A stretch of 64,000 nt of DNA from Locusta migratoria (Eukaryota; Arthropoda; Insecta; Orthoptera; Acrididae), in contig CM048747.1 in assembly GCA_026315105.1 (NCBI GenBank), positions 278,229,491 through 278,293,490 on the forward strand. Reading direction: 5' to 3'. Position numbers and translations under genes: made by a program. Each line of letters starts with the position of its first letter. Position 1 is the first letter of the stretch. This document shows positions 57,801 to 58,699 of the stretch, piece after piece. Under the pieces are notes generated by a model. The model did not search any database, was not told where the DNA came from, and worked only from the letters and a program-made list of their open reading frames with translations.

Positions 57801-58692
57801 ATAAAATATGTCGTGAAGACTTTAGATATTATATCTGCTCAGTCAATGAGTCATCGATTATGATGCATAGTTCTCCATGTGAATACCGGTAAGCATTTGC
57901 CATCTATGTTAATTCCTGTACTTGATTAATGATGAAAATTCTCCTCAGAGATAATAAATATTGTTGAAATGAGATAGAATGGCTGGCCAGTACTTACCAT
58001 TGTGCTGTACCGCCGATAGTAACACAAAATGAAAAAACAGAAAAAAAGGGACAAAGGGACAAGCTTTCGGAACAGAGTTCCTTCGTCAGGTGGGAGAGAA
58101 GGGAAGAATAAAGGATGGGAATAGAAGGGAAAGGTGGTTCACGACCTAGGTCATGAAAGTGGTGTCTCGGAAGTGTGGGCGTCAGAGATACTGCATACAT
58201 GCAGTATCTCTGACGCCCACACTTCCGAGACACCACCTTCATGACCTAGGTCGTGAACCACCTTTCCCTTCTATTCCCATCCTTTATTCTTCCCTTCTCT
58301 CCCACCTGACGAAGGAACTCTGTTCCGAAAGCTTGTCCCTTTGTCCCTTTTTTTCTGTTTTTTCATTTTGTGTTACTATCGGCGGTACAGCACAATGGTA
58401 AGTACTGGCCAGCAATTCCTGTACTTGTTACTTTATTTCTTTCCTTGAAATAGAGGGCTGTTTTATTCACATAATTAGTGTACCCAAGTTGTTATAATTT
58501 TACAAGCTACATTCTTAGAATGAAGTACCTGGTTATATAAATGTACTCACTTAGCTCCGGAATTTTTGAAGATTTCTGCCCAGTCATCAGGGTTATAAAA
58601 TTCAGCTTTAAAGTCAGGAGCAAAATCTTGGTAAGTGAATCCAGGCCTATAATTCTCTCTCATGTATTCTGCATAGCTACTGCTGTTGGACT
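5746..58692 (-). CDS. alpha-L-fucosidase gene (GH29), five internal exons, partial at both ends
   Basis: This is the overall gene span. Exons at 58551-58692, 42353-42459, 37808-37968, 9225-9426 and 5746-5886 join in frame with phases 2, 1, 0 and 1 and encode about 251 residues. The protein is a lysosomal or secreted glycosidase that removes alpha-L-fucose from glycoconjugates through a covalent fucosyl-enzyme intermediate. The order of conserved blocks (YRPGFTYQDFAPDF, LTSKHHEGY, VYHSLFEWYNP, IWSDGDWE, VVVNDRWGKG, HHKWENC, SWGYRRNA) matches animal alpha-L-fucosidases. The nucleophile (Asp of WSDGDWE) and the acid/base (Glu of HKWE, recalled as Asp225 and Glu289 in human FUCA1) are both present. 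The signal peptide and the GIFIHWG block are missing because the 5' exons lie beyond 64000. The block following TVSCGG is also outside. No stops or frameshifts occur in the exons, so the gene looks functional. Confidence 0.93.
5887..6440. other. intron 9225/5886, nothing recognised
   Basis: AT-rich intron sequence upstream of the RTE fragment. No repeat or coding signature was recognised. Confidence 0.4.
6446..7440 (+). pseudogene. RTE-like LINE, 5'-truncated 3' fragment
   Basis: It begins inside the RT at the FNLYKN block and continues with GVRQGCSLSPMLFNLYIEQ, a broken FADDIV block (FANDIVILSETAK) and the family's C-terminal segment at 7107-7418 (NEEVLYRIGEKRSFWHIL, RHQGIVKLALEGSVWGK, ending SNQSPD). 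Several stops and frameshifts lie in the middle. It ends in the family tail GACTGAAGACCACAA followed by an imperfect CAA run. It is homologous to the copies at 10211-13210 and 13398-17990. Endonuclease features in those copies resemble RTE-clade elements, so the clade is a probable call. Confidence 0.85.
7441..7640 (+). pseudogene. jockey-like LINE RT C-terminal scrap
   Basis: The translation DDHLKWEKHVKVHSKILSEY, then ILRENCTIATA and YTPYGMAYCSG, fits the segment of jockey-like RTs that follows the catalytic core (DxxLxWxxHI..L..K, then Y..Y.S.M.YGI.FWG). It abuts the RTE tail on its left. It is short and carries a stop. Confidence 0.55.
7665..8085. mobile_element. foldback (palindromic) element 1
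   Basis: Two inverted arms of about 200 bp meet near 7870. The outer ends pair as AAGGACCGGCTC against GAGCCAGTCCTT. Each arm contains an AAGCTTTCG motif followed by a small hairpin (GCCA 7732-7735 with TGGC 7740-7743) and a TCTTCTGG-type end, then a purine-rich stretch and a CTTACC. I estimate arm identity in the low nineties percent by eye. No terminal duplication was found and there is no ORF. Confidence 0.85.
8196..8662. mobile_element. foldback element 2 with CA microsatellite
   Basis: The inverted arms (AAAGTAGATGAAGTTTACTT at the left and its complement at the right) meet near 8445. The left arm holds a CA repeat (about 8265-8312) and an AAGCTTTTG motif followed by hairpin GCAAC (8332-8336) with GTTGC (8340-8344). 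The right arm has the corresponding but mutated hairpin. CTTACC/GGTAAG strings occur near the termini (8216-8222 and 8634-8640) and near the centre. Confidence 0.85.
8668..8850. mobile_element. foldback element 3, partial
   Basis: It repeats the flank and outer arm of element 2: a TTCCTGGTAGGAAA block, then AAAAGTAGATG and TTTACTTACCAGGCAAA. It has a short internal inverted repeat (TGTAGATAGAAAC against GTTTCTATCTACA) and ends in a G/A-rich tract, so it is truncated relative to element 2. The AGCTTT motif with its hairpin is missing. Confidence 0.65.
9225..9426 (-). CDS. alpha-L-fucosidase exon with catalytic nucleophile
   Basis: 202 bp. The acceptor AAACAG precedes 9426 and the donor is GTAAAG at 9224-9219. 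It starts in phase 0 (VQNYKPEVIW) and ends with one base of a Gly codon. It encodes IWSDGDWEASDTYWNSTEFL, LAWLYNESPVKNTVVVNDRW and CKHGDFYTCSDRYDPG. The Asp in WSDGDWE is the nucleophile position of the family (Asp225 in human FUCA1, from memory). NDRWG and the Cys-rich CxHGxxYxC segment are also conserved. This is the strongest single-exon evidence for the gene's identity. Confidence 0.97.
9427..10210. repeat. intron sequence with a 52-bp poly(T) run at 9764-9815
   Basis: A homopolymer T run of about 52 bases follows a TTGTTGTTGGG string. No retroposon body was recognised beside it. The rest of the interval shows no coding or repeat signature. Confidence 0.6.
10211..13210 (-). mobile_element. 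RTE-like non-LTR retrotransposon, near complete ORF2, disrupted
   Basis: Read on the minus strand from 13210, there is an endonuclease domain (EVRWQDEQDFWSG; MGDWNSVVGKG; WKRPGDTGRYQIDFIMV; GADIDSDHNLLVMNCRLK), then a linker, then the RT. The RT carries a KKNVIIPIPKKAGADRCENY block, EKAFDHVDWNKLF, QGCSLSPLLFNLYIEQ, and the catalytic block LHFADDIVILSDTAKDL. The family C-terminus at 10233-10500 ends SNQSPD. The frame is broken by a few frameshifts near 11100-11300, 11370 and 11700, and by a SINE at 12235-12433. The 3' end is a short TTG (CAA on minus) run. A TAATTACAA repeat at 10202-10210 and 13211-13219 may be the target duplication. It is 5' truncated compared with the copy starting at 13398. 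It is the best-preserved RT of this family here. Confidence 0.88.
12235..12433 (+). mobile_element. tRNA-derived SINE inserted in the RTE LINE
   Basis: The 199-bp element starts GCCGGCCGCAGTGGCCGAGG with box A-like and box B-like (GGTTCGAATCC) promoter elements. Its body begins CATGGATATTTG and its tail AACATTTGAACATTTG follows a hairpin with stem GGGACT (12378-12383) and AGTCCC (12400-12405). The flanking 13-bp target duplication, ATTTTCCCCTGTT (12222-12234) and ATTTTCCCTTGTT (12434-12446), differs at one base. Removing the SINE restores a continuous LINE linker region. The LINE is therefore the older insertion. Confidence 0.93.
13398..14184 (+). mobile_element. RTE-like LINE, 5' UTR and endonuclease N-terminus (segment of a rearranged copy)
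   Basis: This segment holds the intact 5' end of the family. It starts CCCACCCCCACGAACC and runs through a GC-balanced 5' UTR, then codes for ILRVRAWNVLTLNCVGKLEN and MTGISEVR, the beginning of the endonuclease. It stops at the sequence ATTCAGAAAGTC at 14184. A TAGAGA at 13392-13397 matches one at 17991-17996, so it forms the left end of a composite unit that runs to 17990. The same 5' UTR recurs in the short derivative at 43984-44504. Confidence 0.85.
14185..16108 (-). mobile_element. RTE-like LINE, inverted segment from mid-endonuclease to 3' tail
   Basis: Read on the minus strand it begins at about 16108 with GGGAGACGAAAACTTG (endonuclease, GDENLIVMGDWN) and continues through linker and RT start to the family C-terminus and a TTG (CAA) tail at 14185-14200. 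Its first base follows, within about 3 nt in element coordinates, the last base of the plus-strand segment ending at 14184. An internal deletion near 14635 removes the RT catalytic core. A TCTTCGGTACC junction lies there. Confidence 0.85.
16109..17990 (+). mobile_element. RTE-like LINE, scrambled 3' segment
   Basis: The order of coding blocks is unusual. It starts at the end of the endonuclease (ADIDSDHNLLVMNCRLK) and runs through the linker (16194-16556, 16589-17062) and early RT (LVDLEKAFDNVDWNTLFQIL) to QGCSF near 17357. It then jumps to the C-terminal block (FEMWCYRSMMKIRWVDHITN, 17358-17588), back to the linker (CRTIEECITRGKIDTTYRKI, 17589-17861), and finally to the 3' end (17862-17990) with about 14 CAA repeats. 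The RT catalytic core is absent. A frameshift lies near 16556. Confidence 0.85.
18000..18890. other. intron sequence, nothing recognised
   Basis: AT-rich. No repeat boundary or coding motif was recognised. Confidence 0.4.
18894..20250. mobile_element. non-autonomous TA-flanked DNA transposon (Tc1/mariner/pogo-type ends)
   Basis: The terminal inverted repeats pair CCATATATAACCGCAGATAA at 18894 with the complement of the right end, CTGTATATTTCCGCAGATAA. They match at 18 of 22 positions including the next two bases. A TA dinucleotide flanks both sides (18892-18893, 20251-20252), as expected for Tc1/mariner-superfamily insertion. Subterminal TAAGATGACC and TAAGACGACC strings occur at about 18982 and 20183. 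Poly(T) runs lie at 19214-19242 and about 20139-20171, and a poly(A) run near 19619-19639. No transposase frame was recognised. It contains a deleted SINE at 19873-19935. Confidence 0.7.
19873..19935 (+). mobile_element. 63-bp internally deleted SINE with perfect 12-bp target duplication
   Basis: It has the SINE head (CCGGCCGCGGTGG...CAGTCACAGTCTGCATGGCC) joined directly to the SINE tail AACATTTG. The B box and whole body are missing. The direct repeat AAATTACCCAGA occurs at 19861-19872 and 19936-19947 without mismatch. It matches the head and the last bases of the full-length copy at 12235-12433. Confidence 0.88.
20540..21240 (-). pseudogene. jockey/CR1-like LINE fragment (RT middle and C-terminus)
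   Basis: Minus-strand pieces include an AQGSVL-type block, a catalytic CADDTYI in place of FADDT, SRSVTDLERRTIMNIDWLND, LSENNLFINQHT, and the open frame 20671-20898 (KGTPETEVDDTKFLGLTVDR, FMTWESHIEKSCSKISS), then YYGLIHPHLRYAIIIW in another frame. This is the standard order of a non-LTR RT from catalytic motif to thumb. Several frameshifts are present. Confidence 0.8.
21241..21834. repeat. unassigned stretch with ATT microsatellite at about 21640-21677
   Basis: A run of ATT/TTA triplets of about 38 bp with ACT interruptions lies at 21640-21677. The rest shows no recognised coding or repeat pattern. Confidence 0.55.
21835..22009 (-). repeat. 3' LTR of the gypsy element
   Basis: 175 bp. It begins TGTGGCAGTG at 22009, directly after an 11-G polypurine tract plus CTG on the minus strand, and ends CATAG at 21835. 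Shared blocks with the 5' LTR include AAGCTCTTTGAGG and TGCACAATAAAA. Confidence 0.8.
22050..22778 (-). pseudogene. gypsy integrase C-terminal part (GPY/F-like module) and tail
   Basis: The minus-strand translation at 22294-22653 reads MVRPPLSPPYSGSHRM then KWSPNTISILING and VKAAHVERA. This is the V(R)xxxxxPPYxGPxxVxxRxxxxxxIxxxGxxxxVxxxRxKPA pattern of the GPY/F module found at the C-terminus of gypsy integrases. A Pro-rich tail follows up to the polypurine tract. The highly G-rich plus strand here is just the complement of this Pro-rich tail. Confidence 0.75.
22779..25247 (-). mobile_element. jockey-like LINE inserted in the gypsy integrase
   Basis: From 25247 on the minus strand: the end of an endonuclease (TSAVNIPTRITKSSRTAIDN, GLSDHGVQLL), a linker with KRVVNPPKIENFRKLL, then RT. 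The RT includes ITGTFPDWLKYADIKPLLKK, YRQISLLPAFSKILEKVMY, a SQGSILGPLLFLVYINDL-type block, a FADDKS block near 23720, and FHSIMSYGIIFWGNSS (23355-23588). The C-terminus is YNTRNKNDLHEDLKAL and THIFNNLPTTIKI. The 3' UTR carries the block GACATGTTCCACATCC near 22850. A weak flanking similarity (AAGGTTGA near 22771, AGGGTTGA near 25249) may be the target duplication. It is 5' truncated and frameshifted. Confidence 0.85.
25270..25930 (-). pseudogene. gypsy integrase, N-terminal and core part
   Basis: The HHCC region is partly readable (LHELAHSGICAFTRLV, then a VxxxFIFQDM segment), followed by core pieces (FATSVALSASTQS, ATYKEYLHRT, then VLPGELV). The last block matches the end of gypsy integrase cores (xLxLPGE). 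The frame stops near 25250 where the LINE begins, and the remainder of the integrase continues after the LINE. Confidence 0.7.
26200..27400 (-). pseudogene. gypsy reverse transcriptase and RNase H
   Basis: The RT is spread over frames. A GSWxLCxxYxxLNAK-type start lies near 27130, then FMSFGLKNATQ near 26930 and ENVLIFIASVAENKQHLQIL with FLGYTVSTDGI at 26634-26852. The RT catalytic YxDD position is altered in this copy. RNase H at 26209-26505 shows ALVTDVS-like TTDVSDMAIGAVLSQ and KMYSAISRELLAIYKAI. Stops and frameshifts indicate it is inactive. Confidence 0.8.
28300..30700 (-). pseudogene. gypsy gag-like region and retropepsin
   Basis: The part at 29.0-30.6 kb is Ser/Thr/Pro-rich and has no clean domain. 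It is presumed gag from position. At 28684-28872 the translation contains FLVDTGANVSLLP, the aspartic protease active-site signature, and at 28304-28570 PIVDVDFLAHHKLSPNV, the end of the protease fold. A Pro/Ala/Ser-rich linker follows at 27385-27918 before the RT. Frames shift between the pieces. Confidence 0.75.
30765..30956 (-). repeat. 5' LTR of the gypsy element
   Basis: 192 bp. It begins TGTGGGGGTGATAGCG at 30956 and contains an AATAAAA string. It ends in CATAG at 30765, immediately before the TGGTGACCCC leader (30764-30755). It is homologous to 21835-22009. Confidence 0.8.
31160..33068 (+). mobile_element. Penelope-like element, RT part, 3' truncated
   Basis: Three successive open stretches (31250-31918, 31934-32464, 32727-32942) cover a VVNLSARNLNPKF block, an EGLRQLSDSSTCKL block, LPKFNKTDNPGHPIVAGN, a QHLQL segment, then GTSMAPSYANLFMARLEE and WLKFIDDIFMTWTQGQDAL. 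MAPxYANLFM and the FIDDIF catalytic motif are characteristic of Penelope-like RTs. The sequence stops shortly after NCQQYVLIDSCHP near 33068, before any GIY-YIG endonuclease. Frameshifts separate the frames. Confidence 0.85.
33069..34130. other. intron sequence, nothing recognised
   Basis: AT-rich. No coding or repeat signature was recognised. Confidence 0.35.
34130..34880 (+). pseudogene. mariner/Tc1-type transposase remnant
   Basis: An N-terminal HTH-like part (FPIESLKCLSKQTKISSMS, LRLRHCNVTVDQELKPGDPT, RFCEWVLKV) is followed in shifted frames by GYINSQNS, LHEEPLRDEKIEVWGSVS, DDKIIGPVWFHDTVN, and an FQQDSLGAHMANA block in the place of the second catalytic Asp region. QELKPGDPxxRLxFCxW and FQQDGAxAHTA are typical of this transposase group. 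The first catalytic Asp block is not readable. The C-terminal part is interrupted by a GT/G microsatellite at 34689-34722. Confidence 0.75.
34884..34966. repeat. (GT)n(GA)n compound microsatellite
   Basis: About 37 bp of GT repeats pass directly into about 45 bp of GA repeats. A similar compound tract lies at 36814-36876. Confidence 0.95.
34967..37244. other. intron sequence; (GT)n(GA)n microsatellite at 36814-36876
   Basis: No gene was recognised. 36814-36838 is GT repeat and 36839-36876 is GA repeat, followed by a short G run. The minus-strand open frames at 35047-35256 and 36489-36710 share a short RYQVxxYxQS-like ending, but nothing further was identified. Confidence 0.45.
37245..37610 (+). 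pseudogene. Tc1-like transposase C-terminal remnant
   Basis: Broken frames read APIHNARPVVKWLHDNN, then LLMD-PA-RP-L (the MDWPARSPDLNPIEHLW block with substitutions), CFGTPTSCQASLTYIDI-like text, WDAIPQETFQHLID and MCEWKL. This is the order of the C-terminal half of Tc1-family transposases. An ACAGGTGTCTCAATACATTTGATCAT-like end at about 37611-37636 resembles a Tc1 terminal repeat. Confidence 0.7.
37808..37968 (-). CDS. alpha-L-fucosidase exon (VYHSLFEWYNP block)
   Basis: 161 bp. The acceptor TTAAAG precedes 37968 and the donor is GTAAGC at 37807-37802. It begins with the last two bases of the Gly codon shared with the previous exon and ends in phase 0 after CTG (Leu). Recognisable blocks are GVYHSLFEWYNPIYLKDK and GFKTQDFVKQKTIPELYEL, the latter matching the GFKTQxFVxxKTMPELYDLV segment of animal alpha-L-fucosidases. 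The following intron is the largest visible (about 28.4 kb) and holds most of the transposon nests of the window. A Tc1-like transposase remnant lies about 200 bp away on the downstream side. Confidence 0.95.
37969..38595. other. intron sequence, short CA repeat
   Basis: A CA repeat lies at about 38143-38164. Nothing else was recognised. Confidence 0.4.
38596..39300. repeat. inverted pair of tRNA-like repeats
   Basis: Two copies of one repeat lie in opposite orientation with the axis near 38950. Each arm is about 340 bp and contains, from the centre outward, a GCGCACACTCCNCTGCAGAG block, TTTCATTCTGGAAACATCCC, CTTCCAGGAGTGCTAGT and finally a tRNA-like domain ending near CAGCACACA or CGGCACACA. 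In the right arm the domain runs 39157-39229 (box A TAGCTCAGTGGTAGAG, box B GGTTCGAGTTCC), and in the left arm it is on the minus strand near 38695-38620. The outer ends again carry the AACTTTC/GAAAGTTTCAT motif. Confidence 0.88.
39157..39229 (+). repeat. tRNA-Ala-like domain inside the repeat (pseudo-tRNA)
   Basis: The D-arm, a five-pair anticodon stem (GCTTT with AAGGC) around a CCCGCAA loop, and a T-arm-like GGTTCGAGTTCC are present. The position before the CGC anticodon is C instead of T, and the acceptor ends do not pair. It is a tRNA-derived retroposon part rather than a functional gene. The left-arm copy has a TGC in the same place. Confidence 0.6.
39301..39799. other. intron sequence, nothing recognised
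   Basis: No gene recognised. The part from about 39,480 may belong to the Penelope-like fragment that follows. Confidence 0.35.
39800..40020 (+). pseudogene. Penelope-like GIY-YIG region fragment (tentative)
   Basis: The translation has SYHIKCRTICKRSNILHWLC then CCNLWTPFYLGMITKQLN. The spacing fits the C..C..Y.I.C..C...YVGxTxxxLxxR pattern at the end of Penelope-like proteins, with several residues altered. It is separated by about 6.7 kb from the Penelope RT at 31160-33068 and may be an independent fragment. Confidence 0.45.
40210..40860. other. intron sequence, nothing recognised
   Basis: AT-rich. The part from about 40740 could be the upstream end of the piggyBac fragment but is not readable. 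Confidence 0.35.
40865..41325 (+). pseudogene. piggyBac-like transposase C-terminal fragment
   Basis: The readable blocks are ATLGKGINVTCDN-like (one frameshift), FTAKHLAETLKWKNATLVST, MKTRREVPPSTK, TSYKGKIAKMFF, then NSTKFGADILEPMPNMYTV and SPRWSIQVFFPLCEFD. GRxxTxDNxFTSxxLAExLxKKxTLVGTxRxNxREIP and YNxTKGGVDxLDxMxxxYTxxRxTRRWPxxxFFxxLD is the corresponding piggyBac order, including the last catalytic Asp position (ADIL/VDTL). Terminal repeats were not found. Confidence 0.75.
41326..41768. other. intron sequence, nothing recognised
   Basis: AT-rich. No signature was recognised. Confidence 0.35.
41781..42133. mobile_element. foldback element 4 with 12-bp flanking direct repeats
   Basis: The inverted arms (about 41804-41968 and 41970-42133) begin TTCAACAATATTTTTGAGAA and end with its complement. 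The left arm contains TAGCTTTCG followed by the hairpin GGCC (41905-41908) and GGCC (41914-41917), then a CTTTGTTGG end. A TTCTTGGTATTA repeat flanks the unit (41769-41780 and 42134-42145). About 23 bp between the left repeat and the left arm are unpaired. CA/GT-rich segments lie near the centre. No ORF of note. Confidence 0.8.
42353..42459 (-). CDS. alpha-L-fucosidase exon (KHHEGY block)
   Basis: 107 bp. The acceptor TTTAAG precedes 42459 and the donor is GTATGA at 42352-42347. It completes the split Lys codon of the previous exon and ends with the first base of a Gly codon. It encodes YIVLTSKHHEGYTLWPSKYS and continues through FSWNAMDVGPHRDLLG. The KHHEG(F/Y) block is a GH29 signature lining the fucose pocket, and the DVGPHRDL block is also diagnostic. 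The preceding intron is about 16.1 kb and the following one about 4.4 kb. A foldback element lies about 220 bp into the downstream intron. Confidence 0.95.
42460..42989. other. intron sequence, nothing recognised
   Basis: AT-rich flank upstream of the exon at 42353-42459. No repeat was recognised. Confidence 0.4.
42990..43950 (-). pseudogene. DDE transposase remnant (insect Tc1/mariner-like group)
   Basis: Minus-strand blocks are an N-terminal part near 43900-43650 (a HHL..DI.. block, then VFTRSFPLSISS), followed by CGQEQQFLSASLFTDEANFI (catalytic TDEA block), VQNFHNTLVFIYEKSQR, TIHINVGARIIGDHWTFHF, then LLSLLEDISLDSIQHMWFMH, FMHDGTPP (second catalytic Asp) and REILHQKFPNKWI. This is the order of a DDE transposase group common in insects (LFTDEAxFTRxGVxNxHNxHxW, MWFQHDGAPxHF, FGxRWIGRGG). 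Frames shift several times. The final DLxPxDFxLWG block is not readable. Confidence 0.8.
43984..44504 (-). mobile_element. 521-bp RTE-derived element made of 5' UTR and 3' end only
   Basis: On the minus strand it begins at the family 5' terminus (CCCACTCCCATGAACC, 44504) and follows the 5' UTR to TATTCTGGAG near 44165. It continues without spacer into the C-terminal/3' part (GGAAGTGTTTC...) and ends in the CAA-type tail at 43984. The direct repeat TTTATATGAGT flanks it perfectly (43973-43983, 44505-44515). The endonuclease and RT are absent. The parent is the LINE at 13398 for the 5' part and the copy at 10211 for the 3' part. Confidence 0.93.
44516..45292. other. intron sequence, nothing recognised
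   Basis: AT-rich. No signature was recognised. Confidence 0.4.
45293..45500 (+). repeat. 5' LTR of the outer element
   Basis: Shares the blocks CAACAACAAAC, GGGCCACAGCTTCT and TTTTCCTCAGTCTGGTTCTG with 47735-47876, and the block AAATGCATTTCTG-like and CTCAAG..TCCCATA end with 53868-53940. An AATAAA lies at about 45432. Confidence 0.88.
45501..47734 (+). pseudogene. internal region of the outer element (gag-like, low complexity)
   Basis: Open stretches at 45514-45753, 45798-45983, 46314-46649 and 46995-47324 are rich in Ser, His, Pro and Thr and resemble in composition the gag-like part of the minus-strand gypsy at 29-30.6 kb. No catalytic motif was found. Function is unknown beyond a presumed gag remnant. 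Confidence 0.55.
47880..48120 (+). repeat. 5' LTR of the nested gypsy element
   Basis: About 241 bp. It begins TGTGGTTTCACG and ends GTTATTACA, just before CTTTATTGGCAACGAG. It pairs with 53627-53867. Confidence 0.88.
48180..49200 (+). pseudogene. gypsy gag with CCHC zinc knuckles
   Basis: The protein starts near 48180 (MATLKQLLCNLIKQQ) and reads through FPPYDEAAKEWIDYEKHLRQ, then in another frame DQQTCKSLFLSWISPKLYQL (capsid-like). A C-terminal part shows two knuckles: CPHCFTKHVHEDC near 48990 and CKKKGHVLSVC near 49060. It is the nucleic-acid-binding structural protein of the element. At least three frameshifts or stops are present. Confidence 0.82.
49200..50028 (+). pseudogene. gypsy protease and reverse transcriptase start
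   Basis: MQVDTGSTATIINSQT near 49225 is the retropepsin active site (DTGS). The open stretch 49405-49692 covers the linker into RT (KPAAQPQFFWAQSIPLHDAV, QELDWLTV), followed by SSNWSSPLVIIK and an A run that replaces the K.DG segment, then LCGDFKVSVNAHC. RT continues to LAPLPSA where the LINE fragment begins at 50029. Confidence 0.82.
50029..51122 (-). mobile_element. RNase H-bearing LINE, 3' fragment inserted in the gypsy RT
   Basis: On the minus strand it begins within RNase H (GVFTAELVAISRALEHLQAC, FVWIHGHIAIRGNE), continues with LLCRKDPTKCRCGTLLTVVH (Cys-rich C-terminus) and a 3' UTR, and ends with the hairpin GGGGACTGATAACAC...AGTTTAGCTCCC and a CAACAACAACAACAATC tail. The 12-bp flanking duplication CCCCTGCCATCT (50017-50028) and CCCCCGCCATCT (51123-51134) differs at one base. 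Excising it rejoins the gypsy RT as GLLAPLPSA-FQQFLEHFL-type sequence. Confidence 0.92.
51123..51990 (+). pseudogene. gypsy RT C-terminal half and RNase H
   Basis: IFQQFLEHFLATVPGCINYQ continues the RT, with the catalytic YxDD replaced by YDS-type residues in this copy. VLQSVGLKCNLQKSLFF and GFSVIE complete the RT. RNase H reads ATDASHYGIDAVLAYCYTDS, then NIQRKYSQIEKEALAIVFGL, KFHLLTNHKPLVSLFHPLAS and HFRPTAQHVNADALYHLP. A frameshift near 51345 and a stop near 51680 are present. Confidence 0.88.
52100..53530 (+). pseudogene. gypsy integrase
   Basis: The zinc-binding part spans two frames (LHLLHQRHWGVSHTKALVRR, HVYWPSIDVDITNMVAACES, CANHAPAP), followed by the start of the catalytic core (WECIHVDYAVPSL, Asp), the NGPQFTS-like block near 52650 and a YHPQSNGEFEHLV-like block near 52740. 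The C-terminal part is poorly preserved. It carries a frameshift near 52260 and several stops afterward. Confidence 0.8.
53627..53867 (+). repeat. 3' LTR of the nested gypsy element
   Basis: About 241 bp. Its first bases are GGGGG merged with the polypurine tract (the expected TG is mutated). It ends GTTACTACA. By eye about 85-90 percent identical to the 5' LTR. Confidence 0.88.
53941..55407. other. intron sequence, pyrimidine-rich and AT-rich, nothing recognised
   Basis: 54290-54530 is C/T-rich and generates a spurious Pro/Ser frame. No gene or repeat boundary was recognised in the rest. Confidence 0.4.
55408..55619 (-). mobile_element. SINE-like element with LINE-type 3' hairpin
   Basis: 212 bp on the minus strand, beginning near GCCCCCAGGGGGCTCATGG and ending with the hairpin GGGGGACTGATAACC...AGTTTAGTCCCCC and an AAACAAACAACCCAACCC tail. 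The 10-bp direct repeat AAGAATCAGG flanks it (55398-55407 and 55620-55629). No tRNA-type A/B box pair was recognised, so the head may derive from a LINE or another RNA. A C/T-rich body is present. Confidence 0.7.
55735..57480 (-). mobile_element. RNase H-bearing LINE, 3' part
   Basis: From about 57400 on the minus strand: an SLLVEARVSPLWMRFQ-like block, VLFPSREMQSL, then the RNase H domain (NGQTDFAYEHVLYHELCILA, FVWTPGHTGISGNEHADW in shifted frames), followed by a Cys-poor LTHSYLL..DDPTCLIW C-terminus. The 3' UTR ends with the hairpin block GGACTGATGATC..TTTAATCC and an AAAACCAACCAAACAACAAG tail at about 55735. Stops are frequent, so the copy is old. It belongs to the same broad clade as the LINEs at 50029-51122 and 62933-64000 (I/LOA-type by RNase H after RT, inference). 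Confidence 0.8.
57481..57924. other. intron sequence, nothing recognised
   Basis: AT-rich. The left copy of the foldback's flanking repeat lies at 57911-57924. Confidence 0.4.
57925..58413. mobile_element. foldback element 5, near-perfect 432-bp palindrome
   Basis: The arms 57982-58197 and 58198-58413 are identical except for one base that I can find (A at 58159 region against G in the right arm), with the centre GATACTGCAT-AC-ATGCAGTATC. Each arm has AAGCTTTCG followed by hairpin GGAAC (58069-58073) and GTTCC (58077-58081), then CTTCGTCAGG, a purine-rich run and, at the outer end, ACTTACC (57992-57998) or GGTAAGT (58397-58403). The 14-bp repeat AATTCCTGTACTTG occurs at 57911-57924 and 58414-58427. 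The right copy abuts the palindrome exactly, while 57 unpaired bp separate the left copy from the left arm. The two 82-codon frames in it are mirror copies and not genes. Confidence 0.9.
58551..58692 (-). CDS. alpha-L-fucosidase exon (first one visible)
   Basis: 142 bp. The acceptor is a TTTTCAG immediately before 58692 and the donor is GTGAGT at 58550-58545. It encodes about 47 residues ending in a split Lys codon (AA at this exon's end, G in the next exon). The protein includes ESNSSSYAEYMRENYRPGF and then the acidic stretch PDFKAEFYNPDDWAEIFKNSGAK. This corresponds to the segment following the GSEWFWW region in animal alpha-L-fucosidases and leads into the KYVVLTTKHHEG strand. It is the exon nearest the window's right edge on the minus strand, and the exon or exons before it are not visible between 58700 and 64000. 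A foldback element ends 137 bp inside the downstream intron. Confidence 0.93.
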
Positions 58693-58699
58693 CTGAAAA

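Noticed and set aside
57994..58401. Two 82-codon frames on opposite strands with nearly identical proteins
   Set aside because: They are mirror images created by the palindrome at 57982-58413 and have no similarity to a known domain.
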